64,000 nucleotides of DNA from CAVWGP01 sp963754645 (GTDB lineage Bacteria > Pseudomonadota > Alphaproteobacteria > Bin65): NCBI GenBank assembly GCA_963754645.1, contig CAVWGP010000012.1, positions 620,001-684,000 on the forward strand. The letters are read 5' to 3'. The stretch's first letter is position 1. Each line of letters opens with the position of its first letter. A program made the position numbers and the translations under genes. Positions 45,524 through 53,838 of the stretch are shown here, one piece after another. The notes beneath the pieces are model-generated. The model had not been told where the DNA came from and searched no databases. It saw only the letters and a list, made by a program, of their open reading frames with translations.

Positions 45524-46558
45524 ATGCCCAGCGCCGCGCCGTGCCTGCGTTCGATCCTTGCCGTGCTGATTTTCGCCGCGCTGACGGCGCCGGCCGCGGC
45601 GCAGGACCGCGTGCGTCTCGCCGTCGCCAGCACGCTCGAAGTGCCGCAAATCCGCGCCTACAAGCTGGCCTTCGAGGCTGACAATCCGGATATCGAGCTG
45701 GTTCTGACGACCGACGCGACCGGCGTCGTCACCGCGCGCCTCCTCGCCGAGAAAGACAATCCGCGCACCGACGCGGTATGGGGCCTCGCCGTCACCAGCA
45801 TGATCGCCTTGAAGCAGGCGGGCGCGCTCGAGCCCTATGCGCCGGCCAATCTCGCCGCGATCAAGCCCAGCTTCCGCGATGCCGCCGATCCGCCGCACTG
45901 GGTCGGCATCGACGCGTGGGTGGCCGCGATCTGCTTCAACACGCGCGAAGCCGCGCGGCTCGGCCTGAAGCCGCCCCGGCGCTGGGGCGATTTACTCGAT
46001 CCCGCCTATCGCGGCCGCATCGTCATGCCCAACCCCGCCTCCTCGGGCACCGGCTATTTCCACGTGTCGGCCTGGCTCCAGCTCATGGGCGAGGACGCGG
46101 CCTGGCGCTACATGGACCGGCTCAACGACAATATCGCGGTCTATGTCCATTCCGGCTCGAAGCCGTGCCGCATGGCGGCGGCGGGCGAGTTCCCGATCGC
46201 CATCGCCTACGAACTCGCCGGCGCCACGGCGCGCCAGCAAGGGGCGCCGATCGACGTGCTGCTGATGGCAGAAGGCGGCGGCTGGGACATGGACGCGACC
46301 GCGATCCTGCGCGGCACGAAGCAACTCGCCGCCGCGCGCCGCCTCGCCGATTGGTCGGCGAGCCGCAAGGCCAACGAGCTCTACAGCCGCTATCTCGCCA
46401 TGGTCGCCATCGACGGCATCCGCTCGCCGATCCCGGAATATCCCGACGGCGTCGCGCGCTCGATGATCAAGAACGATTTCGAATGGGCGGCCCGCGAGCG
46501 CGGCCGCATCCTGGCCGAGTGGCGCAAGCGCTACGACGCCAAGTCGGAGAAGCGGTGA
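45524..46558 (+). CDS. ABC transporter substrate-binding protein, 2-aminoethylphosphonate/iron type
   Basis: 344 residues with signal peptide to APAAAQ. The mature part starts DRVRLAVASTLEVPQIRAYKLAFEADNPDIELVLTTDATGVVTARLLAEK, followed by PRTDAVWGLAVTSMIAL, WGDLLDPAYRGRIVMPNPASSGTGYF and AEGGGWDMDATAILRGTKQ. This pattern is common to putative phosphonate- and Fe(III)-binding proteins. Cognate permeases are absent here. It ends a plus-strand run from the Rieske gene. Confidence 0.88.
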   Translation: MPSAAPCLRSILAVLIFAALTAPAAAQDRVRLAVASTLEVPQIRAYKLAFEADNPDIELVLTTDATGVVTARLLAEKDNPRTDAVWGLAVTSMIALKQAGALEPYAPANLAAIKPSFRDAADPPHWVGIDAWVAAICFNTREAARLGLKPPRRWGDLLDPAYRGRIVMPNPASSGTGYFHVSAWLQLMGEDAAWRYMDRLNDNIAVYVHSGSKPCRMAAAGEFPIAIAYELAGATARQQGAPIDVLLMAEGGGWDMDATAILRGTKQLAAARRLADWSASRKANELYSRYLAMVAIDGIRSPIPEYPDGVARSMIKNDFEWAARERGRILAEWRKRYDAKSEKR

Positions 46559-46644
46559 GGCGCATTCACCGCGGGTTCAGTGACCGCACGCTATATTCCG
46601 GCGTTGTTTCCACAAATTCAGCAATTGTCGCCGGGAGTAGGATC

Positions 46645-46800
46645 ATGCTTCGCCTGTTTGCGGTTCTCGCAGTCGCTATCGCCGGCGTTGCCGTCGCTTC
46701 CTCGGTCTCGGCCTACACGCCGAACCCCGAGGATCTCGTACTTCCGCAAGACGGCCCTTTCATGCATTGGGTGCCCGGTACTTCCCGAGCATGGCGTTAA
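46645..46800 (+). CDS. Small exported peptide, hypothetical
   Basis: 51 residues. GGGAGTAGG precedes the ATG. A signal peptide, MLRLFAVLAVAIAGVAVASSVSAY, is followed by only about 27 residues (TPNPEDLVLPQDGPFMHWVPGTSRAWR). A frame that continues past the stop on this strand, to 46948, has lost any clear start. It may be a truncated gene. No function can be assigned. Confidence 0.4.
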   Translation: MLRLFAVLAVAIAGVAVASSVSAYTPNPEDLVLPQDGPFMHWVPGTSRAWR

Positions 46801-46971
46801 GCTTGGCGAAATGGCGGCCAAGTTCGCGGGTTGGCGATTGATCGACACGGTGAGCCCGCGCCTGCAGGGTTCGCCAGGCTGCGATGTGTGCAAGCCTCGC
46901 GCCAAGATCGGGCTCATTCCACGGAAGCTGGCCAAGGCCGCGCGTTAACGCGGCCGGCGACCGGCCGCCGA

Positions 46972-47397
46972 TCAGCGCACAGCACCGGGCTTGAACGGGT
47001 TCAGCACCTTCGCGCCGAGCCCCGCCACATCGGCCTCGTTCCTGGTCGCCAGCGTCAGGCGATGCGCTTTCGCAGTCGCGGCCAGCAGGCCGTCGATCAC
47101 CGAAAGCGGCCGCGACGCGCCCATCCTGCCCCACGCGTCCGCGACGGCGCGGTCTATCGGCAGGATGCGCTCGCCGAAGGCGGCATCGACCTTGTCGAGC
47201 CAGGCTTCGAGCGCCAGGGCGCGCGGGCGATCGCGGCCGCGAACTTGCTCGATGCCCTTGCGGATTTCGCCCAGCACCAGCACGCTCAAATAAAGATCGG
47301 CGTCGTCGATCGACGCGTACCAGGCGGCGACATTGCGGTCGCACCGCGCGCCCTTGCGGATCTCGGAAATGACGTTGGTATCGATCAGGAAGCTCAC
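46972..47397 (-). CDS. vapC: VapC-type PIN-domain toxin
   Basis: 141 residues, likely an RNase. PIN acidic residues are visible in LIDTNVISEIRKG (Asp6, Glu12), SVLVLGEIRKGIE and the C-terminal PLSVIDGLLAATAKAHRLTLATRNEADV (Asp). FitB-like members share this layout. The start overlaps the stop of the upstream antitoxin-like gene (ATGA). Toxin genes of this class cleave tRNA or rRNA; the target here is unknown. Confidence 0.88.
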   Translation of the reverse strand: MSFLIDTNVISEIRKGARCDRNVAAWYASIDDADLYLSVLVLGEIRKGIEQVRGRDRPRALALEAWLDKVDAAFGERILPIDRAVADAWGRMGASRPLSVIDGLLAATAKAHRLTLATRNEADVAGLGAKVLNPFKPGAVR

Positions 47398-47678
47398 AGA
47401 TCGATCTTGCGGCCGGTATCGCGCCCGCGTTCGAGATCGACGCCGTCGAGCGGCGCCGCCGCCAGCAACGCCTTCAATCCCGCCGCGCCGTTCCGCGCGA
47501 AGCGCTCGCGCAGCACGGCGCGCGCCTCGGCCCGGCGCGCCGGATCGGCGAGCGCCTCGACCACGCCGCGCAACAGCGCCGCGTCGCCCTCGCGCACGCG
47601 CACCTCGAGCCGCGCGATGCCGCGCCGCTTCAAGCGGCGGCGGTGGGCGATCAGAGCTTTTTTCTGCGCGGGCGACAT
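47394..47678 (-). CDS. Putative VapB-type antitoxin
   Basis: 94 residues from ATG at 47678 (MSPAQKKALIAHRRRLKRRGIARLEVRVREGD). The strongly basic N-terminal part could bind DNA; the acidic-and-helical C-terminal part (LLRGVVEALADPARRAEARAVLRERF) would bind the toxin. Placement directly upstream of and overlapping the PIN-toxin gene is the main evidence. It is not a classic AbrB- or RHH-type antitoxin. Confidence 0.7.
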   Translation of the reverse strand: MSPAQKKALIAHRRRLKRRGIARLEVRVREGDAALLRGVVEALADPARRAEARAVLRERFARNGAAGLKALLAAAPLDGVDLERGRDTGRKIDL

Positions 47679-47787
47679 GGCGGCTCCGATTTGGACTTGT
47701 CCGGAAATATAGCCGGAAATAGATGACGATGCAACCCTCCGAGCGTCCGCGGTTTCCGATCGGGGCCGGACCACGACCGCGCCGCCG

Positions 47788-48186
47788 TCACAGATCCCAC
47801 GCCGCGTTCTGCAGCACGACGCGGTAGCCGTCGGGGTCTTCGAAGGTCACGCCGTGGCGGTCCCAATAGGGATTGTCGGACGCGACCGGCGCAAGGCCGT
47901 GCGCGCGCATCCGCGCCGCCGCCGCGGTCCAAGCCGCCCGGTCGGGCAAATAGAAGACGAGAAGGTGTTCTGTGTTCGGCGCGCGTCCCACGGCGTGGCC
48001 GCGGCGATGGGTGAATTCGAGATGATAGGGCGCGCCGCGATGGCCGAGCATGACGCCGTCGAAACCGGCGTGATCCACGAAACGATAAAGCTCCTCGAAA
48101 CCGAGGCCGTCGCGATAGAATTCCGTCAGCGCCGCGAGATCGTCGGTCGGCCGCGCGATCCGCAATGTCATGTTTTTCAGCGTCAT
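47788..48186 (-). CDS. VOC family protein (glyoxalase-like)
   Basis: 132 residues, one VOC module. It begins LRIARPTDDLAALTEFYRDGLGFEELYRF and ends GVTFEDPDGYRVVLQNA, the usual ends. Some metal-binding positions differ from canonical glyoxalase I, so it may be an antibiotic-resistance or unknown-lyase relative. It is a single gene upstream of the antitoxin/toxin pair on the same strand, 109 bases away. Confidence 0.82.
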   Translation of the reverse strand: MTLKNMTLRIARPTDDLAALTEFYRDGLGFEELYRFVDHAGFDGVMLGHRGAPYHLEFTHRRGHAVGRAPNTEHLLVFYLPDRAAWTAAAARMRAHGLAPVASDNPYWDRHGVTFEDPDGYRVVLQNAAWDL

Positions 48187-48337
48187 GGCGAACTCCCGTT
48201 CCCCGCTTCGCGCGTGGCCCCTATGCGGCGTTGCCAGGCTCAGCGGCTTTACAGCGATGGCCAGCCCTCACCATGATGCGGCACGCGAGCGACTGGCAAG
48301 AACCACTCGCGTCCGAAAATATCGTCAGGACGAAATC

Positions 48338-48475
48338 ATGCTCAAGACAATCGGCGTGTGGGAGGAAATTCCGTCGAACAAGGGCCATCTCGCCAGCAGC
48401 CAGCCGCCGGGCAGCGCCGAATACACCTTCGTCAGCGAGCGCACCAAGGCGTTCCTCGGCAGCCTCGCGAAATAG
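48338..48475 (+). CDS. Very small ORF, doubtful
   Basis: 45 residues, MLKTIGVWEEIPSNKGHLASSQ and following, ending LGSLAK. It has reasonable codon use but no clear ribosome-binding site and no recognised family. It may be a remnant or a genuine small protein; included because the 48187-48561 gap holds nothing else. Confidence 0.3.
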   Translation: MLKTIGVWEEIPSNKGHLASSQPPGSAEYTFVSERTKAFLGSLAK

Positions 48476-48561
48476 ACGGACGCTGCCTTGCCGCGAGAGC
48501 ATTCCACCGTTAGCTTTCGCGGCACGGCGGCGCGTTTCGCCGCTCCAGGGAGGAAGAAACC

Positions 48562-49580
48562 ATGCAAGCTTGGCTCATTCGCATCGCGGCGCTGGCCGCG
48601 CTATGCTTCGGCGCCGCTGGCGCCGTCGCGCAGGACAAGGTCCGCTTCTCGCTCAATCCGCAGATCTATTCCTATTTGCCGGTCTTCATCGCGGTCGACA
48701 AAGGCTATTTCAAGGAACAGAACATCGAGCTCGACATCGCCACCTATCCCGGCTCGGCGCTGTCGCAAATCCCGATGCTGGCGCGCGGCGATCAGGATCT
48801 CGCCGGGATGGTCACCGGCCCCGCCTTCTTCAACCAGCACGCCGAGGGCTTCGGCATCAAGCTCGTCGCCTCGCTCGCGCAATCGAAGCCGGGCTGGCAC
48901 GACACCATGTGGATCATGATCCGCAAGGATATGTGGGATTCGGGCAAGATCAAGACGTTCGCGGATCTCAAGGGCATGGCGATCGAAGGCGGCCCGAAGG
49001 GCTCGCCGGTCTATCTGCTCTCGCGCCAGGCGATGGAACAAGGCGGGCCTGACCCTCGCCGACGTGACGTTCTCGGATCGCCTGCGCGGCGTGATGGATT
49101 CGCTGCCGCTGTTCCGAAACAAGGCGATCGACGTCATGTCCATGGTCGAACCGATCGCGAGCCGCTTGGAGACCGAGGGACTTGCCGTGCGCTGGAAGCC
49201 GGCGCACGAAGTCATTCCCTGGTTCCAGGAGGCTTACATTGCCGCCTCGCCCAAATTTCTCGACCGAGAAGCGCGACGTCACCAAGCGCTTCATCAAAGC
49301 GCTTCTAAAAGGCGCGCAAGAGGTGCACGCGAGCAATGGCAAGTGGACGCCGGATCAGCGCGCAAGCGTGATGAAATGGTCGAAATTGCCGGCGGAGGTG
49401 ATCGACAAAATGCCCGGTCCGCAGCACGCCGGCCAGCTCGGCCAGATCGACATGTCCGCCGTCGAGCGCCTGCAGGGCATCTGGATCAAGGAAGGCGTGG
49501 TCAAGGAAAAGACCCCGCTCGCAAGCCTCGTCGACACGACGATGGTCGACGAAGCGCGCAAGGAGATGAAGATACAGTAA
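48562..49580 (+). pseudogene. ABC transporter substrate-binding protein (SsuA/THI5-like), two frameshifts
   Basis: Periplasmic receptor of the NMT1/SsuA class. Frame one has the signal peptide to AGAVAQ and DKVRFSLNPQIYSYLPVFIAVDKGYFKEQNIELDIATYPG, up to SRQAMEQGG. Near 49047 an extra C shifts to the frame of LTLADVTFSDRLRGVMDSLP and VIPWFQEAYIAASPKFL. Near 49262 an extra G shifts again to TEKRDVTKRFIKALLKGAQEVHASNGKW and the natural C-terminus at 49580. Removing the two bases gives about 339 residues. Two hits in one gene make real decay possible, but both lie in short runs. Confidence 0.85.
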
Positions 49581-49599
49581 GGCTGGGCCGCGCGGCGCG

Positions 49600-50049
49600 T
49601 CAGTCGCGCCGCGCGCGCTCGAAGGCTTCGCTGTTCGGGCAGAATTGCCCGGGCTCGGCAAAGCGGCCTTTGCCGTCGAGCCACTGTTCGCACGCGCCGG
49701 CGGCGCGGCAGAACAGGCATCGGCGATGCCGCGCCGACATATCGGAAATGCCTTCGGGCGCCGGCAGCTTCGCTGCCAGGCCCAGGCGGCGCGTCATGGC
49801 CGCATAGCGCCGCATTGCGCCCGGATAAGCCTGCACCAGGCGCGAGGCGCCGAACGGCGAAAGTCCGATCGGGCGCAAAACGCTTTCGCACATCCCCGCA
49901 TCGGCGAGATCGGCAAGCTCGCGGCGCAGCCGGCGCCGGGTGCGCGCATTTTCGATCCAGCGCCTGAGGGAGGCAAGACCGCGCGTTACAAAGCCGGTCG
50001 CGGGCGCCCGCAAGCCGGTGTCCGGACGCCTCGCCAACACCTCGACCAT
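49600..50049 (-). CDS. DUF1127/DUF6455-like small protein
   Basis: 149 residues from the ATG at 50049, which has GGAGAGG upstream. A DUF1127-like basic helix region, GLASLRRWIENARTRRRLRRELADLADAGMCE, is followed by DIGLSP-like sequence and a C-terminal cysteine cluster, RHRRCLFCRAAGACEQWL (DUF6455-type), which could bind a metal. Alphaproteobacterial relatives are often stress or oxygen regulated. A perfect FNR/FixK-type palindrome lies just upstream. Function unknown. Confidence 0.75.
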   Translation of the reverse strand: MVEVLARRPDTGLRAPATGFVTRGLASLRRWIENARTRRRLRRELADLADAGMCESVLRPIGLSPFGASRLVQAYPGAMRRYAAMTRRLGLAAKLPAPEGISDMSARHRRCLFCRAAGACEQWLDGKGRFAEPGQFCPNSEAFERARRD

Positions 50050-50074
50050 CGTCCTCTCCTCGCGGATTTTTTTG

Positions 50075-50080
50075 AACATA
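50075..50080 (-). promoter_or_regulatory. Putative -10 element TATGTT for the 49600-50049 gene
   Basis: TATGTT read on the minus strand, about 37 bases upstream of the ATG. Its spacing from the FNR-type box at 50104-50117 places the box centre near -41.5 to -42.5 relative to the predicted transcription start at about 50068, the position of class II activation. Confidence 0.5.
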
Positions 50081-50103
50081 CATCGGCGCAAGGACATGCG
50101 GCT

Positions 50104-50117
50104 TTGATCGAGATCAA
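50104..50117 (-). promoter_or_regulatory. FNR/FixK/Anr-type binding site
   Basis: TTGATCGAGATCAA, a perfect TTGAT-N4-ATCAA palindrome, is the consensus site for FNR, FixK and Anr oxygen-responsive activators. It lies 55 bases upstream of the DUF1127-like gene on the minus strand, with a suitable -10 sequence between. Positive regulation under low oxygen is inferred. Confidence 0.7.
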
Positions 50118-50137
50118 ACGGCAAAGAATTCGATTTA

Positions 50138-50233
50138 CAGGAGCCGGGGAGCCGGGGAGAGTGGGACAATTGTTGCGCCGCCGGTTTTTGCGAGCAAACC
50201 AAATCGGCCAGCTCCCCGACTCCCCGGCTCCTG
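50138..50233. repeat. CAGGAGCCGGGGAG inverted repeat, copy 1
   Basis: Begins CAGGAGCCGGGGAGCCGGGGAG and ends CTCCCCGACTCCCCGGCTCCTG, with about 45 bases between. A closely related unit lies at 51709-51803, on the far side of the histidine-kinase gene. Such CTCCCCGGCTCC repeats are scattered in alphaproteobacterial intergenic DNA. Confidence 0.8.
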
Positions 50234-50394
50234 TTATAGGGCTTCCACTTGCTTGCCGTCCGTCGGTAGGGGCGACAAACGTAATCCGCGGCAATCAAGC
50301 GGATTCCGTATCGGAACGGATTTCATGGCGGAGAAAAAATGCCGATTGCGGGCGGCGCCGGCAATTCGCGCGTCACGACCATTTGCGGAACCGA

Positions 50395-51666
50395 TCAGAC
50401 CGGATCGGCGCGTGGGAATGCCGGCAGCGTCACGCGGAACACGCTGCCCGTGCCGCGACCGGCGAGACAACGAACCTCGCCGCCATGGCCGCGCGCGATC
50501 TGGCGGACGAGTGCCAAGCCGAGGCCGCTGCCGCCCGTCGCGCCGGACTCCGTCAGCCGATAGAACGGAGCGAAGATTTTTTCGCGCTCGGCCTCGGGAA
50601 CGCCCGGACCGCCGTCGGAGATCTCGAGCACGGCCCGGCCGCCATCGCCGGCGCCGACAGTCACGTCGATCGGACCGCCGCCGCCGTGCCGCCGGGCGTT
50701 CTCGAGCAGGTTGCGGATCATGCGCCGCAACAGCGCCGGATCGCCGCGCACGACGACCGGTGTGCCGCCGGCAGCGAGATCGAACCGCGCCGCCTCTTCG
50801 GCGGCGAGCGCCAGGAGATCGACCGCTTCGGCGCGCTCCGGCACCTTCTGCGCATCGAGCCGGCTGGCGAGCAGGATTTCATCGATCAGCGCATCGAGCT
50901 CGGCGATGTCCTTGAGCAAATCGCCGCGCCGCTGCGGGTCGTCGCCGCCGCGCGCCAGTTCGATGCCCATGCGAATCCGCGCCAGCGGCGTGCGCAACTC
51001 GTGCGAGCAATTGGCAAGCAGCGCCTTGTGCGAGGCGACCAATTCCTGGATGCGGCCGGCGGCGCGGTTGAAGCTGCGCGCGAGGGCGGCGACCTCGTCC
51101 TTGCCCTCGATCGTCACCCGGGCGCCGAGATCGCCCTCGCCGAGCTGCTCGACGCCGGCTTTGAGCCGCTCGATGCGCCGCGCGATCCGGCGCACGACGG
51201 GATAGGCGCAGACGGCCACGGCCAGCGCGATCAACGCGAGAAACGCCGCGATCCACCAGCTCGGACGCCGCTGGTCACGCGCCAGACGAAGAACGAGCCA
51301 GCGGCCATCGGCAAGATGCAGCGCCCAAGCCGACCCGCCGGCGCCGCGCAACCAACCGCTGCCGGCGCGGTCGCGGGCCGGCGCCGGCAAGGGCCGCCCC
51401 GCCGCCGCGATCGGCGTTCCCGCGGCGTCGTAAAGCGCAAGATCGGCGCCGAGACGCTGGCGCAGGGCTTCGAGCGCCTCCTGCTGGCGCTTCGGCGGCG
51501 CCGCCGCCGGCGGCAGGATCGCGCCGGCAAGCTCGCCAGCCACTTCGAAGGTGCCGTCGAAGCGCGAGGCGTCGAAGGCGAAGCGCCACATCGTGCCGGC
51601 CAGCAGCACCAGCACGACGAGCGTCGCGATGACGGTCAAATAAACTTGCAGATACAGCCGGCGCAT
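50395..51666 (-). CDS. Sensor histidine kinase
   Basis: 423 residues. Two membrane segments (about 5-25 and 139-158) flank a periplasmic loop, then a HAMP domain (RRIARRIERLKAGVEQLGEGDLGARV), the H-box CSHELRTPLARIRMGIEL with the phosphorylatable His, N-box RNLLENARRHG, G1 DGGPGVPE, F-box IFAPFYRL and G2 GGSGLGLALV. The partner is the OmpR-type regulator at 52330-53016. Periplasmic Spy/CpxP-like protein at 53055 suggests envelope or metal stress as signal. A GxxExxY gene and repeats separate kinase from regulator. Confidence 0.92.
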   Translation of the reverse strand: MRRLYLQVYLTVIATLVVLVLLAGTMWRFAFDASRFDGTFEVAGELAGAILPPAAAPPKRQQEALEALRQRLGADLALYDAAGTPIAAAGRPLPAPARDRAGSGWLRGAGGSAWALHLADGRWLVLRLARDQRRPSWWIAAFLALIALAVAVCAYPVVRRIARRIERLKAGVEQLGEGDLGARVTIEGKDEVAALARSFNRAAGRIQELVASHKALLANCSHELRTPLARIRMGIELARGGDDPQRRGDLLKDIAELDALIDEILLASRLDAQKVPERAEAVDLLALAAEEAARFDLAAGGTPVVVRGDPALLRRMIRNLLENARRHGGGGPIDVTVGAGDGGRAVLEISDGGPGVPEAEREKIFAPFYRLTESGATGGSGLGLALVRQIARGHGGEVRCLAGRGTGSVFRVTLPAFPRADPV

Positions 51667-51708
51667 ATTTCAAGGCGTCGCATTGCTAGTTGCGCGGAAA
51701 TAAATTCA

Positions 51709-51803
51709 CAGGAGCCGGGGAGTCGGGGAGATTCATTTTTGCGTTTCACACGCGGCAGCGTCAATCGGCGTAATCGGATTTCTCCCCGGCTCCCCGGCTC
51801 CTG
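51709..51803. repeat. CAGGAGCCGGGGAG inverted repeat, copy 2
   Basis: Starts CAGGAGCCGGGGAGTCGGGGAG and ends CTCCCCGGCTCCCCGGCTCCTG. Its centre (about 51731-51770) reads TTTTGCGTTTCACACGCGGCAGCGTCAATCGGCG, a degenerate copy of the end of the neighbouring GxxExxY gene (about 51840-51880). A further partial unit, CAGGAGACCGGGAG, is at 51823-51836. Confidence 0.8.
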
Positions 51804-51839
51804 TGAAATTCGAGAAAAGTTGACAGGAGACCGGGAGTT

Positions 51840-52256
51840 TCATGTTTGCGTTTCACGCGACAGCGTCATGCGGCGAATGCCGTCTTTGAGCATTGCCACA
51901 TCGAAGTTCATTAGCAGGCCGCGCTCGATGCCGGAAAGTTTCATATAGGTAAGCAATTGGGCTTGATGAACTGGAAACAGGCGCTCGACAGCCTTGATCT
52001 CCACGATCACCGCTCCGCCCACAACGACGTCCAATCGATATCCCGGCCCGACTTGGATTCCTTTGTAGGCGACCGGAAGCTCGACTTGCCGACGAAACTG
52101 CAGGCCGGCGGATTTCAACTCGAAGCAGAGGCATTCTTCATAAACGGCCTCGAGCAAACCCGGTCCAAGCTGGCGATGCACCTCGATAGCAAGGCCGATA
52201 ATTTTCCCCGTCAATTCATCGTCGATGCGCGGGGAGCAAGGATGGGTTGCGCGCAA
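51840..52256 (-). CDS. GxxExxY family protein
   Basis: 138 residues. The family signature appears as LGPGLLEAVYEECLCFEL (G-x-x-E-x-x-Y). A PD-(D/E)xK-like strand pattern follows: YRLDVVVGGAVIVEIKAVERLFPVHQAQLLTYMKLSG, with Asp, Glu and Lys in the D...ExK arrangement. Relatives are small proteins often placed in intergenic or intervening sequences. Function unknown, nuclease-like fold likely. It is inserted between the histidine-kinase and regulator genes and flanked by CAGGAG repeats. Confidence 0.88.
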   Translation of the reverse strand: MRATHPCSPRIDDELTGKIIGLAIEVHRQLGPGLLEAVYEECLCFELKSAGLQFRRQVELPVAYKGIQVGPGYRLDVVVGGAVIVEIKAVERLFPVHQAQLLTYMKLSGIERGLLMNFDVAMLKDGIRRMTLSRETQT

Positions 52257-52329
52257 TCATTCGCGCGCGGCACGATCACGATTCTCGCCGTTTCCCGCTC
52301 CCGTAAACGTCCTTCATTCCTTTCCCCTC

Positions 52330-53016
52330 TCACCGGTCCTGTTCTTTCGCGAAAACGTAGCCGGCGCCGCGCAGGGTCAGGATGCGGCGCGGCTTTTTCG
52401 GGTCGTCCTCGATCGCGGCGCGGATGCGCGAAACATGCACGTCGATCGAGCGGTCGAAGGCATCGAAGGCCTCGCCCTTCATCAGGTCCATCAGCGCATC
52501 GCGCGACAGCACGCGGCCGGCGCGCTCGGCGAGCGCCAGCAGCAGCGCGAACTGGTAGCCGGTGAGCGCGCGCGCCTCGCCGTCGACGCGCGCCTGGCGC
52601 ATGCCGCGGTCGATCTCGAGCCGGCCGAAAGCGAGCACGTCGCGCTTGCCGCCTTCCCGGCGCCGCAGCACGGCGCGCAACCGCGCCAGCAGCTCGCGCG
52701 GCTCGAACGGTTTCGGCAGATAGTCGTCGGCGCCGATCTCGAGGCCGACGACGCGGTCCGTCGGATCGCCGCGCGCCGTCAGCATCACGATCGGCACGTC
52801 GGAGCTCGCCCGCACGCGTTTCGCCACGTCGAGGCCGTCGCCGTCGGGCAAGGTCAGATCGAGGATCACGGCGTCGAAGGCTTCGCGTTTCAGGCGCCGC
52901 TCGCCGTCGCCGGCCCGCCCGCAGACGGTGACGCGAAAGCCCGCGGCGCCGAGGTAATCGGCGACCATCGCGGCGAGGCGGTCGTCGTCGTCGATCAGCA
53001 GGATGCGCGCGGTCAT
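52330..53016 (-). CDS. OmpR family response regulator
   Basis: 228 residues. The receiver has the acidic pair in LLIDDDDRLA, the phosphorylated Asp in AVILDLTLPDGDGLDVA and the Lys in DDYLPKPFEPREL. The winged-helix DNA-binding domain ends DRSIDVHVSRIRAAIEDDPKKPRRILTLRGAGYVF. It follows the periplasmic Spy/CpxP-like gene by about 38 bases and precedes the kinase, so the three form a sensing module. Confidence 0.93.
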   Translation of the reverse strand: MTARILLIDDDDRLAAMVADYLGAAGFRVTVCGRAGDGERRLKREAFDAVILDLTLPDGDGLDVAKRVRASSDVPIVMLTARGDPTDRVVGLEIGADDYLPKPFEPRELLARLRAVLRRREGGKRDVLAFGRLEIDRGMRQARVDGEARALTGYQFALLLALAERAGRVLSRDALMDLMKGEAFDAFDRSIDVHVSRIRAAIEDDPKKPRRILTLRGAGYVFAKEQDR

Positions 53017-53054
53017 GGCGGAAACCTAGCACGCCGCGGCGCGGCTGCGACGGC

Positions 53055-53597
53055 TCAGCGGCGGCGGCCGCGCCAGCGCTCGGCAAGAGCCGCGAGCTTG
53101 GCGCGCTGTTCCGGGTTCAGGGCTTCGGCCGCGTCGGCCATGGCCAGCGTCGCGCGCTTCGATGCCGTGTCCGCGAGCTGGATTTGCGCCACGCGCAGCG
53201 CTTCGAGCTTGGCGCGGTCGATCGCCGACGCCGCCAGGATATCGCGCAATTGCCAGCGCGCCGCGCGATGCTGCTCGCGCAGCGGCCAGAGGTCGGCCGC
53301 CGCCTGGCGCAGGATGCCGGCAACCTTCTGCTTCTGCTCGGCGCTGGCATCGATCCGGTCGAGCGCGACGCCAACGCCGCGTTCGATGCGCGCATTGACG
53401 AAGTCGAGATCGACGCCGTCGCCGTATCGGCCGCGATGCCAGCGGCGATTCCGGCCGGCGGCCGCCGTCGCCACGGCGCCGACAACGGCGCCGCCCAAGG
53501 CGGCGAGGCTCAGGCCGAGCCAGCGCCGCCGGCTGCTGCGCGGGCCGCCGTCTGGCGCCGCGGTCGGCGGCGGCGGGGGTGTCGGAGTCTCGGTCAT
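53055..53597 (-). CDS. Spy/CpxP-like periplasmic stress or metal sensor
   Basis: 180 residues. A Pro-rich cytoplasmic N-terminus is followed by one membrane anchor (WLGLSLAALGGAVVGAVATAAA). The periplasmic part is helical with LDRIDASAEQKQKVAGILRQAAADLWPLREQHRAARWQLRDIL and ALNPEQRAKLAALAERW, repeated LTxxQ-like motifs as in Spy, CpxP and CnrX relatives. It is first in the operon with the regulator and kinase and may modulate them. Confidence 0.8.
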   Translation of the reverse strand: MTETPTPPPPPTAAPDGGPRSSRRRWLGLSLAALGGAVVGAVATAAAGRNRRWHRGRYGDGVDLDFVNARIERGVGVALDRIDASAEQKQKVAGILRQAAADLWPLREQHRAARWQLRDILAASAIDRAKLEALRVAQIQLADTASKRATLAMADAAEALNPEQRAKLAALAERWRGRRR

Positions 53598-53838
53598 GAC
53601 GGTCTCCTATAAGCGCGGTCGGCGGCGGCCGATGCTGGCGCCGCCGCTCCTCCATGGCGGAGCGCCATGTCCGCCGTATCTCGCTTCGGTAAAGAAACGT
53701 AAAGCTGCAGCCAGTTGATTTGGTGCGCGACTTGGCCAATCATGGGCTATGTGAATGAGGCTGCCCGGCTCGCCTGGCCGGCGGCGCAAACCGGAGTATC
53801 GCCATGCGCAAGATCGCGATTTGGATCGGAACCGGGTC

